64,000 nucleotides of DNA from Exiguobacterium flavidum (GTDB taxonomy: Bacteria > Bacillota > Bacilli > Exiguobacteriales > Exiguobacteriaceae). Positions within the stretch are counted from its first letter, which is position 1. The number at the start of each line of letters is the position of its first letter. The translations under genes and the position numbers were made by a program. Below the pieces are notes generated by a model that did no database searches, had not been told where the DNA came from, and worked only from the letters and a program-made list of their open reading frames with translations. The DNA lies in assembly GCF_003344535.1 (NCBI RefSeq), contig NZ_QPKS01000005.1:168067-232066 (forward strand), given 5' to 3'. Shown piece after piece: positions 1 to 7,263 of the stretch.

Positions 1-333
1 GATGGACGGATCGACCTCGATAAGGCCCGTGTAAGTGTTCCGTACGATCGGCAGCAGCGCGTAAAGGACGAGCGCGATCACCGACGGGACAGTTCCGATT
101 CCGACGAGCGGAATGAGCAATCCGAGCAATGCGAGTGACGGGATCGTCTGAATGACGGATGTCGCCCCGATCGAGACCTCACTCGCGCGACGGTTTCGGG
201 ACAGATAGATACCGAGCGGGATGGCAATCAGGCAAGCGATGACGAGCGAGAGGACCGAGAGCTGGATGTGTTCGATCAATGCTTGGATGAGTTCTGATTT
301 TCGTTCCGTGAACGTCTCAATTAGTCCGTTCAT
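1..333 (-). CDS. Osmoprotectant ABC transporter permease, N-terminal part (cut by window edge)
   Basis: Only the first 111 codons are in the window; the gene runs off the left edge. The translation begins [15 protein letters not shown] and has hydrophobic segments typical of the BPD_transp_1 fold ([18 protein letters not shown], then a segment around [17 protein letters not shown]). The ATG overlaps the TGA of the upstream ATPase gene as ATGA, so the two are translationally coupled. It resembles OpuCB/OpuBB/YehW-type permeases for glycine betaine, carnitine or choline. Whether a substrate-binding domain is fused at the C-terminus cannot be seen here. Confidence 0.85.
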   Translation of the reverse strand, partial: MNGLIETFTERKSELIQALIEHIQLSVLSLVIACLIAIPLGIYLSRNRRASEVSIGATSVIQTIPSLALLGLLIPLVGIGTVPSVIALVLYALLPIVRNTYTGLIEVDPSI

Positions 334-1061
334 TCCGTCACCCCCCTGGTCTGTCCAAGGAACTCGCGGACGAATGGATCAGTCGTTTTCAACAGCTCGT
401 CCTTATTGCCGATGAACACGATATGACCTTTGTCCATCAGGCAAATCCGACTGCCAAGCTTCAAAGCTTCGTTCATGTCGTGTGTCACGAACAGGATCGT
501 CTTCCCGAGTTCCGAGTTGAGGCGAAGAAGGTCGTTTTGGAGCTGCTCCCTCGTGATCGGATCGAGTGCAGAAAACGGCTCGTCCATCAGGATCACATCC
601 TGTTCAGCAGCTAAGGCCCGCATGACGCCGACCCGTTGTTGCTGTCCCCCTGACAACTCTGCCGGATACTTGTTTCTCAAATCGGGACTCATCCCGGTAA
701 GGCTGAACAGTTCATCGATTCTCGACTCGATTTTCTTCTTATCCCAGCCGAGCAACTCAGGGACGACCGCGACATTCTCAGCTACCGTCATATGGGGGAA
801 CAGAGCGATTTGTTGCAGCACGTATCCGATACGCCGTCTCAGTTCATGTTCGTCGATCGACATGATCGGTTTACCTTCGATCCATATCTGTCCGTCCGTA
901 TGGTCTATCAATCGGTTTACCATCTTCATCGTCGTCGTTTTCCCGCATCCCGATGGACCGATCAAACAAAAGATCTCTCCGCGATCGACTTTGAATCGCA
1001 GATGTTCGACGGCGACCGTACCATCCGGATAACGTTTACTGACGTCTTTAAATTCAATCAT
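330..1061 (-). CDS. Osmoprotectant (OpuCA/OpuBA-type) ABC transporter ATP-binding protein
   Basis: A 243-residue ABC ATPase. Walker A (GPSGCGKT) is at about residues 35-42, the Q-loop (VLQQ) at 81-84, the signature LSGGQ at 136-140, Walker B (VILMDE) at 156-161 and the switch histidine at 194. The sequence is closest in feel to OpuCA/OsmV-type ATPases that drive uptake of quaternary ammonium osmoprotectants. It is shorter than B. subtilis OpuCA (about 380 residues) because the C-terminal CBS domains are missing. Those domains sense ionic strength or c-di-AMP in the long forms, so this system may lack that control. The start follows a GAGGAGG ribosome-binding site. The permease gene follows with a 4-base overlap. 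Confidence 0.88.
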   Translation of the reverse strand: MIEFKDVSKRYPDGTVAVEHLRFKVDRGEIFCLIGPSGCGKTTTMKMVNRLIDHTDGQIWIEGKPIMSIDEHELRRRIGYVLQQIALFPHMTVAENVAVVPELLGWDKKKIESRIDELFSLTGMSPDLRNKYPAELSGGQQQRVGVMRALAAEQDVILMDEPFSALDPITREQLQNDLLRLNSELGKTILFVTHDMNEALKLGSRICLMDKGHIVFIGNKDELLKTTDPFVREFLGQTRGVTE

Positions 1062-1105
1062 GAACCATCCTCCTCACGTGTTGCCTATATGTAGTCCTCC
1101 CGAAT

Positions 1106-1132
1106 TTTCCCCTTCTTTTGCCACTTTCAAAC
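1106..1132 (-). promoter_or_regulatory. Candidate sigma-B-type promoter for the osmoprotectant operon
   Basis: Read on the minus strand, GTTTGA and GGGAAA are separated by 15 bases. The sigma-B consensus is GTTTAA, 12-15 bases, GGGWAW. It lies about 45 bases upstream of the ATPase start codon. A stress promoter would suit an osmoprotectant transporter, but the match is imperfect and I saw no convincing sigma-A promoter to compare it with. Confidence 0.35.
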
Positions 1133-1156
1133 CTTTAAATCCCAATCGGTGAAGAC

Positions 1157-1183
1157 AAAAAAACGCCCCCGTCAAGGAGGCGT
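1157..1183 (-). terminator. Rho-independent terminator of the 3D-domain gene
   Basis: On the minus strand the stem ACGCCTCC / GGGGGCGT with a short loop is followed by seven Ts. It begins 21 bases past the stop codon at 1205. Confidence 0.85.
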
Positions 1184-1204
1184 GCACTATAGATTATATC
1201 AAGG

Positions 1205-1891
1205 TCAGTAGATCGTCACTTCGACGGTTCTGCGTCCCCATTGAATCGCTTCTTCTTCTGTCTCCATCATCAAGTCCATGATTTTGCCGTTGATGACGCC
1301 GCCTGTATCGATGGCGATCGCATCTCCGAATCCTTTGACATGTACTTTCGTTCCCAGTGGAATGACGTTCGGATCGACAGCGACGATTCGGCGACCTTCA
1401 TAAAGAATCGTGTTCGTCACGTCGTAGCCTGAAGCCGTCAGAACTTTTCCATCATACGTACCGTTCAGCGCAGCATCGTTCGTATACGCGGTAGTCTCGA
1501 ACATCTCGACCCGCCCGCCCGCGGCTTTCGCTTCATTCCGTTGCGGCGTTTCCGTCCGTACGGAAGTTTTGGCTACTTTGCGGTCTGCAGCTTTCTTTTC
1601 TTCGGCTGCAGCTTTTTTCTCAGCTTCGGCCGCTTTACGTTCAGCGATTTTTTTCGCCTGCTCGATTTTTCTTTGCTCATCGGCACGTTTCTTCGCCTCG
1701 AGCTTTGCTTTAAGTTCAGCCTTCTTCTCAGCTGCGATACGTTCCTTATCCCGCTTCATCTCGAGCGGATTCTGTACGATTTGTTTATCTGTCCCAATAC
1801 CGATCTGGGCTGCATATGTGTGATCTGGTTGTAGTGTCGCGAATCCGATGATGGATAACATCGCCGCGAAAAGAGCGTGTTTCAGCTTCAT
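1205..1891 (-). CDS. Secreted 3D-domain cell-wall protein (YocH/YuiC-like)
   Basis: A 228-residue exported protein. The N-terminus MKLKHALFAAMLSIIG with a following Ala-rich stretch is a signal peptide, probably cleaved near TYA-AQ. Residues of about 50-125 form a charged Lys/Glu/Ala-rich coiled coil. The C-terminal 95 residues are a 3D domain, named for its three conserved aspartates, visible as the motifs VDPNVIPLGTKV and AIDTGGVINGKIMDL. Such proteins (YocH, YabE, Rpf-like) act on peptidoglycan, often as lytic transglycosylases. I chose the ATG at 1891 because AGAAAGG precedes it and the signal peptide starts there; a longer form from 1939 would place 16 unrelated residues before it. A WalR-like box lies upstream at 2091-2107. 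No LysM domain is visible, unlike B. subtilis YocH. Confidence 0.85.
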   Translation of the reverse strand: MKLKHALFAAMLSIIGFATLQPDHTYAAQIGIGTDKQIVQNPLEMKRDKERIAAEKKAELKAKLEAKKRADEQRKIEQAKKIAERKAAEAEKKAAAEEKKAADRKVAKTSVRTETPQRNEAKAAGGRVEMFETTAYTNDAALNGTYDGKVLTASGYDVTNTILYEGRRIVAVDPNVIPLGTKVHVKGFGDAIAIDTGGVINGKIMDLMMETEEEAIQWGRRTVEVTIY

Positions 1892-2090
1892 GTAGTCAAT
1901 CAACCTTTCTGGCCAGTTGTGGCTTACACAACTTATCATGCAGAAAATTGATTTGAGAAGTCTTTAAGTCAAACTGAAATATATCTGTCAAAAAGACAAC
2001 CTCGGAAAAACACGCTTACAATTCTTGCATAAAGCATTGGTATTAAAGGATTATTCGAGTGTATACCTTCCTCGCAAGCCTCTAACACCC

Positions 2091-2107
2091 TGTAACTCTT
2101 CTGTAAT
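2091..2107 (+). promoter_or_regulatory. WalR (YycF)-type binding site upstream of the 3D-domain gene
   Basis: The sequence TGTAAC, five bases (tcttc), TGTAAT is an exact match to the established WalR consensus TGTWAH-N5-TGTWAH. It lies about 200 bases upstream of a minus-strand gene for a YocH-like cell-wall protein, and yocH is a known WalRK target in B. subtilis. The distance from the coding start is rather long, and the site is oriented opposite to the gene. Confidence 0.5.
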
Positions 2108-2126
2108 ATTTCTGATAAGTGTGACC

Positions 2127-2150
2127 AAAACGGCTCAACGGAGCCGTTTT
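2127..2150. terminator. Perfect hairpin, possibly a bidirectional terminator
   Basis: AAAACGGCTC and GAGCCGTTTT pair perfectly around a four-base loop, with A and T runs on the two sides. It lies between the WalR-like box and the DUF2187 gene, so on the minus strand it can act as a second terminator for the upstream operon. Confidence 0.6.
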
Positions 2151-2261
2151 TGAAAAAAGTGGCAATCTCTACTCATCAAATGTCCAGAAAATCCTATGCA
2201 TATTTTCAAGCAGACATTTGGATATTCATATATATTACATCTTCATTCATTTTTATGTATG

Positions 2262-2294
2262 AAAAAGCTCTTCTGCGTTTCCGCAAAAGAGCTT
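2262..2294 (-). terminator. Terminator downstream of the DUF2187 gene
   Basis: On the minus strand AAGCTCTT pairs with AAGAGCTT around an inner TGCG/CGCA stem, followed by TTTTTC. Confidence 0.75.
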
Positions 2295-2312
2295 CCTGAT
2301 AATTCCACTTCA

Positions 2313-2516
2313 TTACTTGCGTTCAAGCAGTTCGATTTCCGATTTCAATAGCACCTGTTTTTCGAACTCGAAACCGAGTGAATCGAAGTTTTTAGTATGT
2401 GAAAGGTCGCCGACGACAGTATTCGTAAGAACAGCAGTCACTTCTGCAATCCAGCCTTCCTTCGTCTTGACCATGTCCCCCACCTGGTAATCGAACAATT
2501 CTTCAGTTTCTTCCAT
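2313..2516 (-). CDS. DUF2187-family small protein (YkvS-like)
   Basis: A 67-residue acidic protein with a VGDMVKTKEGWIAEV segment and a later TVVGDLSHTKNF segment. This is the SH3-like beta pattern of DUF2187 proteins such as YkvS, whose function is unknown. I chose the start MEETEEL because CAGGAG lies nine bases upstream; the in-frame ATG seven codons earlier has no ribosome-binding site. It is the last gene of a unit with the Nudix hydrolase upstream and is followed by a terminator. Confidence 0.7.
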   Translation of the reverse strand: MEETEELFDYQVGDMVKTKEGWIAEVTAVLTNTVVGDLSHTKNFDSLGFEFEKQVLLKSEIELLERK

Positions 2517-2576
2517 GCATCTCATCTCCTGATCCATTCAGATAACTATTATCATATAAAAATTTTTGTAAAAAAG

Positions 2577-3191
2577 CTAGTCTGAGCGCAGTTCCTGCAA
2601 GAACTGGCGCAGTATTCTTGCCGTCAATCCCCAAATGAGGTAGTTCTCGTGTTCATAGAAATGCTCCGTCACTTCGAAACGACGATTTACGTAAGCTTCG
2701 CGGTTCGCCATCCGTTCGACCGGTACCGTCTTACCCGGTTTGATCTGCCACTCCATCTCTCCACGAATCGGGTCAGCCTGCAGCAGCTGGCTGAGCGGAA
2801 CAGTAAAGACGTGGTCCACTTCATCAGGCGACGGGTTCAATACATCCGAGTGGAGTATTCCGACGAAAGGATAGATGATGGAACGGCTCGGAGCGACTGT
2901 CGGGACGAGCGGTCCAATCAATTCGACATCCTCGCGACGTACGTTCAATTCTTCCATCGTCTCACGAACAGCTGCCTCGCGCGGCGTCTCACCAGGATCT
3001 ATCCGCCCGCCAGGGAAAGCGATTTCGCCCGGCTGTGATCGAAGCGTCTTTGCTCGAACCTGAAATAACAGACACAATTCGCCATCCCGCTCCATCATCG
3101 GGACGAGGACTGCAGAAGAGCGTGGCGGAAGATCGTCCTGTAAGTCGCTGAACACTTTCCGGATCTCATCGAACGTCCATTTCTGACTCAC
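2577..3191 (-). CDS. Nudix hydrolase, probable CoA pyrophosphatase (YeaB/NudL-like)
   Basis: A 204-residue Nudix hydrolase. The Nudix box GRIDPGETPREAAVRETMEE follows a GEIAFPGG segment, and the preceding LLFQVRAKTLRSQPG stretch is the UPF0035 motif that marks coenzyme A pyrophosphatases. These enzymes split CoA or its oxidised or acylated forms into 3',5'-ADP and phosphopantetheine. The usual glycine near the end of the box is replaced by Asn (LNV). The start codon is GTG and overlaps the TGA of the upstream small gene as GTGA, so translation is coupled. Confidence 0.85.
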   Translation of the reverse strand: MSQKWTFDEIRKVFSDLQDDLPPRSSAVLVPMMERDGELCLLFQVRAKTLRSQPGEIAFPGGRIDPGETPREAAVRETMEELNVRREDVELIGPLVPTVAPSRSIIYPFVGILHSDVLNPSPDEVDHVFTVPLSQLLQADPIRGEMEWQIKPGKTVPVERMANREAYVNRRFEVTEHFYEHENYLIWGLTARILRQFLQELRSD

Positions 3192-3409
3192 GGTGTTTCC
3201 TTCGCTACTGCCTGATAGGCTTCTTCCAAATTCCGCATCCGCTGAATCAAATCGGCGTTCTTTGCGATCCGGTCTGACAAGATTGATCCGGAGACGACTT
3301 TATAGTAAGCGTTCAATGCCTGTGTCTTGGTCATGTACGCTTCATTCTGCTTGATGTATTCCTTGAAGTTCGCCATCAGACGTGCCGGGGCGAAAAGCTG
3401 TTCGTTCAT
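3188..3409 (-). CDS. Small conserved-looking protein of unknown function
   Basis: A 73-residue protein, MNEQLFAPARLMANF at the start, predicted mostly helical and soluble, with no Cys and no signal peptide. I do not recognise the family. It has a good ribosome-binding site (AGGATGAGG) and its stop codon overlaps the GTG start of the Nudix gene, so it is real and co-translated with it. A role tied to the hydrolase is possible but unsupported. Confidence 0.6.
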   Translation of the reverse strand: MNEQLFAPARLMANFKEYIKQNEAYMTKTQALNAYYKVVSGSILSDRIAKNADLIQRMRNLEEAYQAVAKETP

Positions 3410-3798
3410 GGTCCCTCATCCTTTCCTGCATTCCTGCACACATTTTACGTTGTCTCTTCTATTTTATCATAATCAAGATAGAATACGCCCGTCTCTGAAT
3501 GAACAGCACGGAGTCCGGAAATAGCGGGCGATGAATCTCCTCTTCATGTGTTCAAGTCCACCATGGGTCATGAATTCCATATGGATAGTCGGCCCATCTT
3601 CGTCCGAGCAGCAGACGATCTTGATCGCAAATGACTTCTCGGCTCGGGGAACCCGTAGCAATCATGAAGAATGAGCTGCCGATGCTGGTTGTTTCGCGGG
3701 AGAATAGGGTAATAGTTTTTTAGAAGAAATCATAAATCATTCGACCGGGACTGAAAGTAGCCGGTCTTACCTGAGATGTCAGATAAGGGGTGGTCTTG
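3410..3798. other. 389-base intergenic region between divergent units
   Basis: It should hold the promoter of the minus-strand unit 3409-2313 and of the plus-strand monooxygenase. TATGAT at about 3467-3472 on the minus strand is a fair -10 box without a good -35. A hairpin GACCGG / CCGGTC spans about 3741-3767 in the monooxygenase leader. Two short minus-strand reading frames (about 3473-3661) lack ribosome-binding sites; I do not call them genes. Confidence 0.4.
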
Positions 3799-5370
3799 TT
3801 GAGTCATAAAATTGATGTCCTGATAGTCGGTGCCGGTCCTACGGGTTTGACACTCGCCCTCGCCTTGTCCAGATATGGATTAACGTTCCGCATCGTCGAA
3901 CGAGCACCTAACCGTTCGACCGTTTCAAAAGCAATCGGGATCCAGGCACGTTCACTTGAGATATTTGCTCGACTAGGTGTATCCGAGGAGATCATGGAGA
4001 ATGCGATTAAAATCAATCAGGGAAATCTGTATGTCAACGGCAAATGGCAGGCAAAGCTCGATTTCACGGATTTGAATACGCCGTTCCCGTTCGTTACGCT
4101 TCTTCCTCAAAGCGAGACGGAACGTATCCTTGAAGATAAGCTGCTTCAGTACGGCCACCAGGTCGAACGCGAAACGGAATTGACAGGATTCGCTCAGTTC
4201 CCGTCCAACGTGACAGCGACTTTGAAGAAGGACGGCGAAGTCGAGGTCGTCGATGCCTCTTTCGTCATTGGTGCGGACGGAGCGAACAGTTTCATCCGGC
4301 GGGAACTCGGGTTGCCCTTCAGCGGAAAATCCTTCAAAGAATCATGGGCGCTCGCTGACATCGAAGTCGACTGGCCGCTTTCTTCTGAGGAGGTGCATAT
4401 ATTCTTCTCGGACCAGGGTGTCATCGAATCGTTTCCGCTACAATCGAACGTCTTTCGGATCACAGGCAATCTCGTCAAGGACGCGCCTCCAACCGATATG
4501 GAGGCGATTTCCAGTTTTTTGAACGGTCGCGCCAAGATTCCGTTCGACCTGAAAAAAGTCCATTGGTATTCGATGTTCCGCGTGCACAATCGAATCATCG
4601 ATCGCTTCGGTCATCACCGCATCTACTTGATCGGTGATGCTGCCCACATCAATTCCCCGGTCGGCGGCCAAGGGATGAACACCGGAATCGGGGATGCGAT
4701 GAACCTCGCCTGGAAACTATGGTGCGTCCATACCTTCAGAGCCAGCTTCCCCCTCCTCGAGTCGTACAGTGAGGAACGGAGGGACGCAGCGAAAGGAATT
4801 CTCCGCTCCACCAACCTTGCGACGGAGCTACTTCAAGTGAACATCCCCTTTCTCTTGCCGATTCAGGAGAAAGTGATCCGCAACGGTTTGAAGGTCGTCC
4901 CGATTCATGCTTACTTGACGAACCGGATTGCACAACTCAATAGTAAATATCCTTCTTCGAGCCTGTTCGTTTCGAATGGGCACTTCAGCCTCGGCTCACC
5001 ACGTCCGGGTGAACCGATGCCGTATAGCGAGGTCGTCGATCCGAGGACGAGGCGTAACGAGTTGCTCTTGCGTCGTGCAACCCGAAACTTTCTTCTGTTG
5101 ATCTTCTTGCCGAAAAATCAGGCCGTGTCGATTGAAGGCTTCGAGACCTTATCGCACCGGTATCCGGAGCTGTTCGAGACGGTCACGATTCACCAGGACC
5201 TCGTCAAGGATGGTGTCATCGACCAGGGAGGTGAGCTCTCACGCAAATTCGGAATCCATCAGTCGGGAATCTACCTCGTGCGCCCGGACGGCTTCATCGC
5301 CTACCGTCAGCAAGGTCTCAAGCTTGAGCCACTCCAGGCTTACATCGAGCATTTACTTTATGCCAGATGA
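3799..5370 (+). CDS. FAD-dependent aromatic-type monooxygenase
   Basis: A 523-residue flavoprotein of the FAD_binding_3 (PheA/TfdB/MhpA-like) family. The Rossmann GAGPTG is at about residues 10-15, the DG motif (GADGANSFIRRELG) in the middle and the GD motif (YLIGDAAHINSPVGGQG) near residue 285. The last 140 residues match the thioredoxin-like C-terminal domain of these hydroxylases. Such enzymes hydroxylate phenolic or polyketide-like substrates using NAD(P)H and O2. The substrate cannot be deduced, and no ring-cleavage or degradation genes lie nearby. I chose the TTG at 3799, eight bases after AAGGGG; GTG at 3790 overlaps that site. It stands alone among minus-strand housekeeping genes, so it is probably accessory. 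Confidence 0.8.
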   Translation: MSHKIDVLIVGAGPTGLTLALALSRYGLTFRIVERAPNRSTVSKAIGIQARSLEIFARLGVSEEIMENAIKINQGNLYVNGKWQAKLDFTDLNTPFPFVTLLPQSETERILEDKLLQYGHQVERETELTGFAQFPSNVTATLKKDGEVEVVDASFVIGADGANSFIRRELGLPFSGKSFKESWALADIEVDWPLSSEEVHIFFSDQGVIESFPLQSNVFRITGNLVKDAPPTDMEAISSFLNGRAKIPFDLKKVHWYSMFRVHNRIIDRFGHHRIYLIGDAAHINSPVGGQGMNTGIGDAMNLAWKLWCVHTFRASFPLLESYSEERRDAAKGILRSTNLATELLQVNIPFLLPIQEKVIRNGLKVVPIHAYLTNRIAQLNSKYPSSSLFVSNGHFSLGSPRPGEPMPYSEVVDPRTRRNELLLRRATRNFLLLIFLPKNQAVSIEGFETLSHRYPELFETVTIHQDLVKDGVIDQGGELSRKFGIHQSGIYLVRPDGFIAYRQQGLKLEPLQAYIEHLLYAR

Positions 5371-5403
5371 AGCCGTATGATGTTTATGAGGTGAGAAACA
5401 GGA

Positions 5404-5706
5404 ATGGAAACGATACGTATCGCATTGATCATCATCCTCGCCGTCGCTTTCATCGTCATCGTCTTCGGACGGACGAAGGAGTCGCTGCGCTGGGTACAGT
5501 TCGGAGAAGGATTCGGTGAGAAGGGAGAAGCTTTGCTTCGGGACTATGATCGATTGCAGGCCGCTAACGTGACTTGCCGCGTCGAGCGCGGTGTGCCGAC
5601 GAGCCGCATCTTCAGGAGGTTCTCGCGCAACCTAGACGACCGGGTCGCTTTATTCGTTCTTAAGGAAGAAGCGTCACGCGCCGAGCAAGTGCTCTCTAAA
5701 AAGTAA
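5404..5706 (+). CDS. Small membrane-anchored protein, DUF2007-like C-terminal half
   Basis: A 100-residue protein with one N-terminal transmembrane helix (residues of about 5-23, IALIIILAVAFIVIVFG) and a soluble C-terminal part. The pattern RLQAANVTCRVERG followed by ALFVLKEEASRAEQVL recalls DUF2007 putative signal-transducing domains, but this is a faint likeness. The start follows GAGGTGAG. It lies 33 bases after the monooxygenase and shares its terminator, so the two are probably cotranscribed. Function unknown. Confidence 0.6.
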   Translation: METIRIALIIILAVAFIVIVFGRTKESLRWVQFGEGFGEKGEALLRDYDRLQAANVTCRVERGVPTSRIFRRFSRNLDDRVALFVLKEEASRAEQVLSKK

Positions 5707-5760
5707 AAAGACGACATGACCATCTCTGACAAAGAGAATTCAGGTCATGTCGTCTTTTTT
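5706..5760. terminator. Strong bidirectional terminator between convergent genes
   Basis: A 16-base perfect stem (AAAAGACGACATGACC / GGTCATGTCGTCTTTT) with A and T runs. It serves the plus-strand pair ending at 5706 and the minus-strand gene ending at 5745, whose stop codon lies inside the stem. Confidence 0.9.
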
Positions 5761-6308
5761 TGGAGCGAGAGCAACGTATAGGCGACTTGCTTGATTTGTT
5801 TTTCGGCTAAAGGCGATCCTTTGCGCTGTTCGATGACTTCCTTGACGATTGAAAAGTCTTTACCGACAGAAAGCTTAAGCCGTTCCTTGCGCAGGTCGGT
5901 CGCTTCAGGATAGACGAGTACAGGAAGAACCGGAATAACAAGATCATAATCCTGTTTCAGCATCTCACGCATCAGTCGGCACATCAACTTCAACTCTTCC
6001 CCGGGGTGACTGGTTGATCGTTTCCAGCCGTGCTTCGTCATGACACGGTATTCGGTGTTCGTTAGATGAACCTGTTTCAGCTGCCTTACGTCGACGAGTA
6101 TCAAACCTTTAGGGCCGACCAAAGCATAGTCGATCAGACGTCCTCCAATTTCGACGTCCTCGACGAGCATCCAGTCGAACCGGCACGTCAAGCGCACCTC
6201 ATCGACCAGTTGATCCAAATAACTGATGTCGGCTGAAGGTTGTGGCTTCAATCGGAAAAATGTCGTCTTTTGCGCTACCTTCTCTTTTTGCGTCAATACT
6301 TGCAGCAT
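5745..6308 (-). CDS. NERD-like nuclease-related domain protein
   Basis: A 187-residue protein. Segments DYALVGPKGLILVDVRQLKQ and the later VLPVLVYPEA look like the NERD (nuclease-related) fold found in several Bacillales proteins, a PD-(D/E)XK-like fold in which D and E/Q-x-K residues form the active site. Here the expected ExK is replaced by DVRQLK, so activity is uncertain. The start MLQVLTQKEK has AGGTGGGGG upstream; the in-frame ATG 19 codons earlier gives a glycine-rich unlikely extension. It sits where rnpB lies next to gpsB in B. subtilis. Confidence 0.5.
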   Translation of the reverse strand: MLQVLTQKEKVAQKTTFFRLKPQPSADISYLDQLVDEVRLTCRFDWMLVEDVEIGGRLIDYALVGPKGLILVDVRQLKQVHLTNTEYRVMTKHGWKRSTSHPGEELKLMCRLMREMLKQDYDLVIPVLPVLVYPEATDLRKERLKLSVGKDFSIVKEVIEQRKGSPLAEKQIKQVAYTLLSLQKKTT

Positions 6309-6375
6309 TCCGCCCCCACCTGTCCCTATATTTGTCTGTATCTTACCATTCCCTTTCTCTGGCAATCAAGGCATT

Positions 6376-6400
6376 GAAAAAAGAGGGGAATCTCCCCTCT
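6376..6400 (-). terminator. Terminator of the mrfA-mrfB-ypsA-gpsB unit
   Basis: On the minus strand GAGGGGA / TCCCCTC is followed by TTTTTTC. It begins directly at the gpsB stop codon. Confidence 0.85.
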
Positions 6401-6697
6401 TCATCCCTCTTGGTGAGGTTTTCCGAAAACCGCCTTCTCAAGGTTCGAGATTCGGCGAAGCATATCGTAGTTCGATGAGTTTGAAACCGGTACCTCTGCC
6501 TCTTGCCGGCGAACCGGTGCTTGACCTTTCAGCTCTGCGTTTTCTTTCTTCAAGCGCTCGATTTCTCGCTCGAAGTTCTCATAATCCTTGATGATCAAGT
6601 CGAGATAGCCATCGACTTCTTCGATGACGTATCCGCGAAGTCCCGTCTTGAATTCTTTCTTATAGATGCTGTCTGCAGTCAATTCCGGTTTAATCAT
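6401..6697 (-). CDS. gpsB: Cell division protein GpsB
   Basis: A 98-residue protein, the same length as B. subtilis GpsB. The N-terminal DivIVA-like segment contains [20 protein letters not shown], then a coiled coil ([18 protein letters not shown]), a linker and a C-terminal helical trimerisation segment ([16 protein letters not shown]). GpsB shuttles between septum and side wall and recruits PBP1 through its N-terminal groove; the ponA gene is 4 kb away. The ATG at 6697 has GGGAGTG eight bases upstream and lies 5 bases after the ypsA stop. Confidence 0.95.
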   Translation of the reverse strand: MIKPELTADSIYKKEFKTGLRGYVIEEVDGYLDLIIKDYENFEREIERLKKENAELKGQAPVRRQEAEVPVSNSSNYDMLRRISNLEKAVFGKPHQEG

Positions 6698-6702
6698 TCC
6701 AT

Positions 6703-7263
6703 TCACTCCCACTGGTCATTGTATCGTAAGTCCTGCTCGATCATCGAGAGATCGTCTTGCGTGATTAAAAACAGTCGATAGTCGGATCTTTCGGACTCCG
6801 CTCGTGCACGTTCCACCATGAAGCGTGCTGATCCCCCGTGTTCCTCATCGAACACGGAGAGAAGTCCACTGCTCTTTTGAATCATGAACTCCGTCTTGTT
6901 TCGAAGCTGAGACGGGTTCTCATATGGCTTTTGGCTGATCGCCTCGACGAAATCGGCTCTTTTCAAGATGTCGAGGTAGTAGGCTTGGACGCCTTCCTTC
7001 CACTTCGATTCTTGCTCTAGGAACGGCAAGAGAATGCCGAGCTTGATATCCGGATAATCCTTCTTGAGATCAAGTACGACCTCACTCGCCCAGAGTTCAC
7101 AACCTGGGCTGCCATTCGTGATGAACCAGCTCGTTCCCTCGTCCTCGATCAAGCGTATGATCCGTTCACGATATGCTGCCTTCAAGACCGGGATACCAGG
7201 ATGTTTCTGATCGAAAATCCCGAGTTCGTTCGGCTTGTATCCTGTAATAGCGACAACGTTCAT
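6703..7263 (-). CDS. ypsA: YpsA, SLOG-family protein
   Basis: A 186-residue protein of the DUF1273/YpsA family. The N-terminus [15 protein letters not shown] and the segment [20 protein letters not shown] give the Rossmann-like SLOG fold, proposed to bind nucleotide or ADP-ribose-like ligands. In B. subtilis and S. aureus YpsA influences cell division, which fits its position directly before gpsB. The start follows AAGGAAG by eight bases and overlaps the TGA of mrfB as ATGA. Confidence 0.9.
   Translation of the reverse strand: MNVVAITGYKPNELGIFDQKHPGIPVLKAAYRERIIRLIEDEGTSWFITNGSPGCELWASEVVLDLKKDYPDIKLGILLPFLEQESKWKEGVQAYYLDILKRADFVEAISQKPYENPSQLRNKTEFMIQKSSGLLSVFDEEHGGSARFMVERARAESERSDYRLFLITQDDLSMIEQDLRYNDQWE

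Larger units (their letters stand above)
1892..2312. other. 421-base intergenic region upstream of the 3D-domain gene
   Basis: No plausible gene is present on either strand. It contains the leader of the 3D-domain gene, a WalR-like direct repeat (2091-2107), a perfect hairpin terminator (2127-2150) and the terminator of the DUF2187 gene (2262-2294). AT-rich tracts between 2160 and 2260 hold no clear promoter pair. For the 3D gene, TTGACA at about 1990 (minus strand) is a possible -35 box, but its -10 partner is poor. Confidence 0.6.

Noticed and set aside
1892..2150. c-di-AMP (ydaO/yuaA) riboswitch before the 3D-domain gene, as seen for some wall hydrolases
   Set aside because: The conserved purine-rich core motifs of that riboswitch are not recognisable in the leader.
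3473..3661. A 62-codon minus-strand frame starting at TTG, and an overlapping 37-codon frame
   Set aside because: No ribosome-binding site, no recognisable domain, and two frames compete. It might be a degraded gene, but nothing proves it.
6309..6400. rnpB expected after gpsB
   Set aside because: The interval is only 92 bases and holds just the gpsB terminator.
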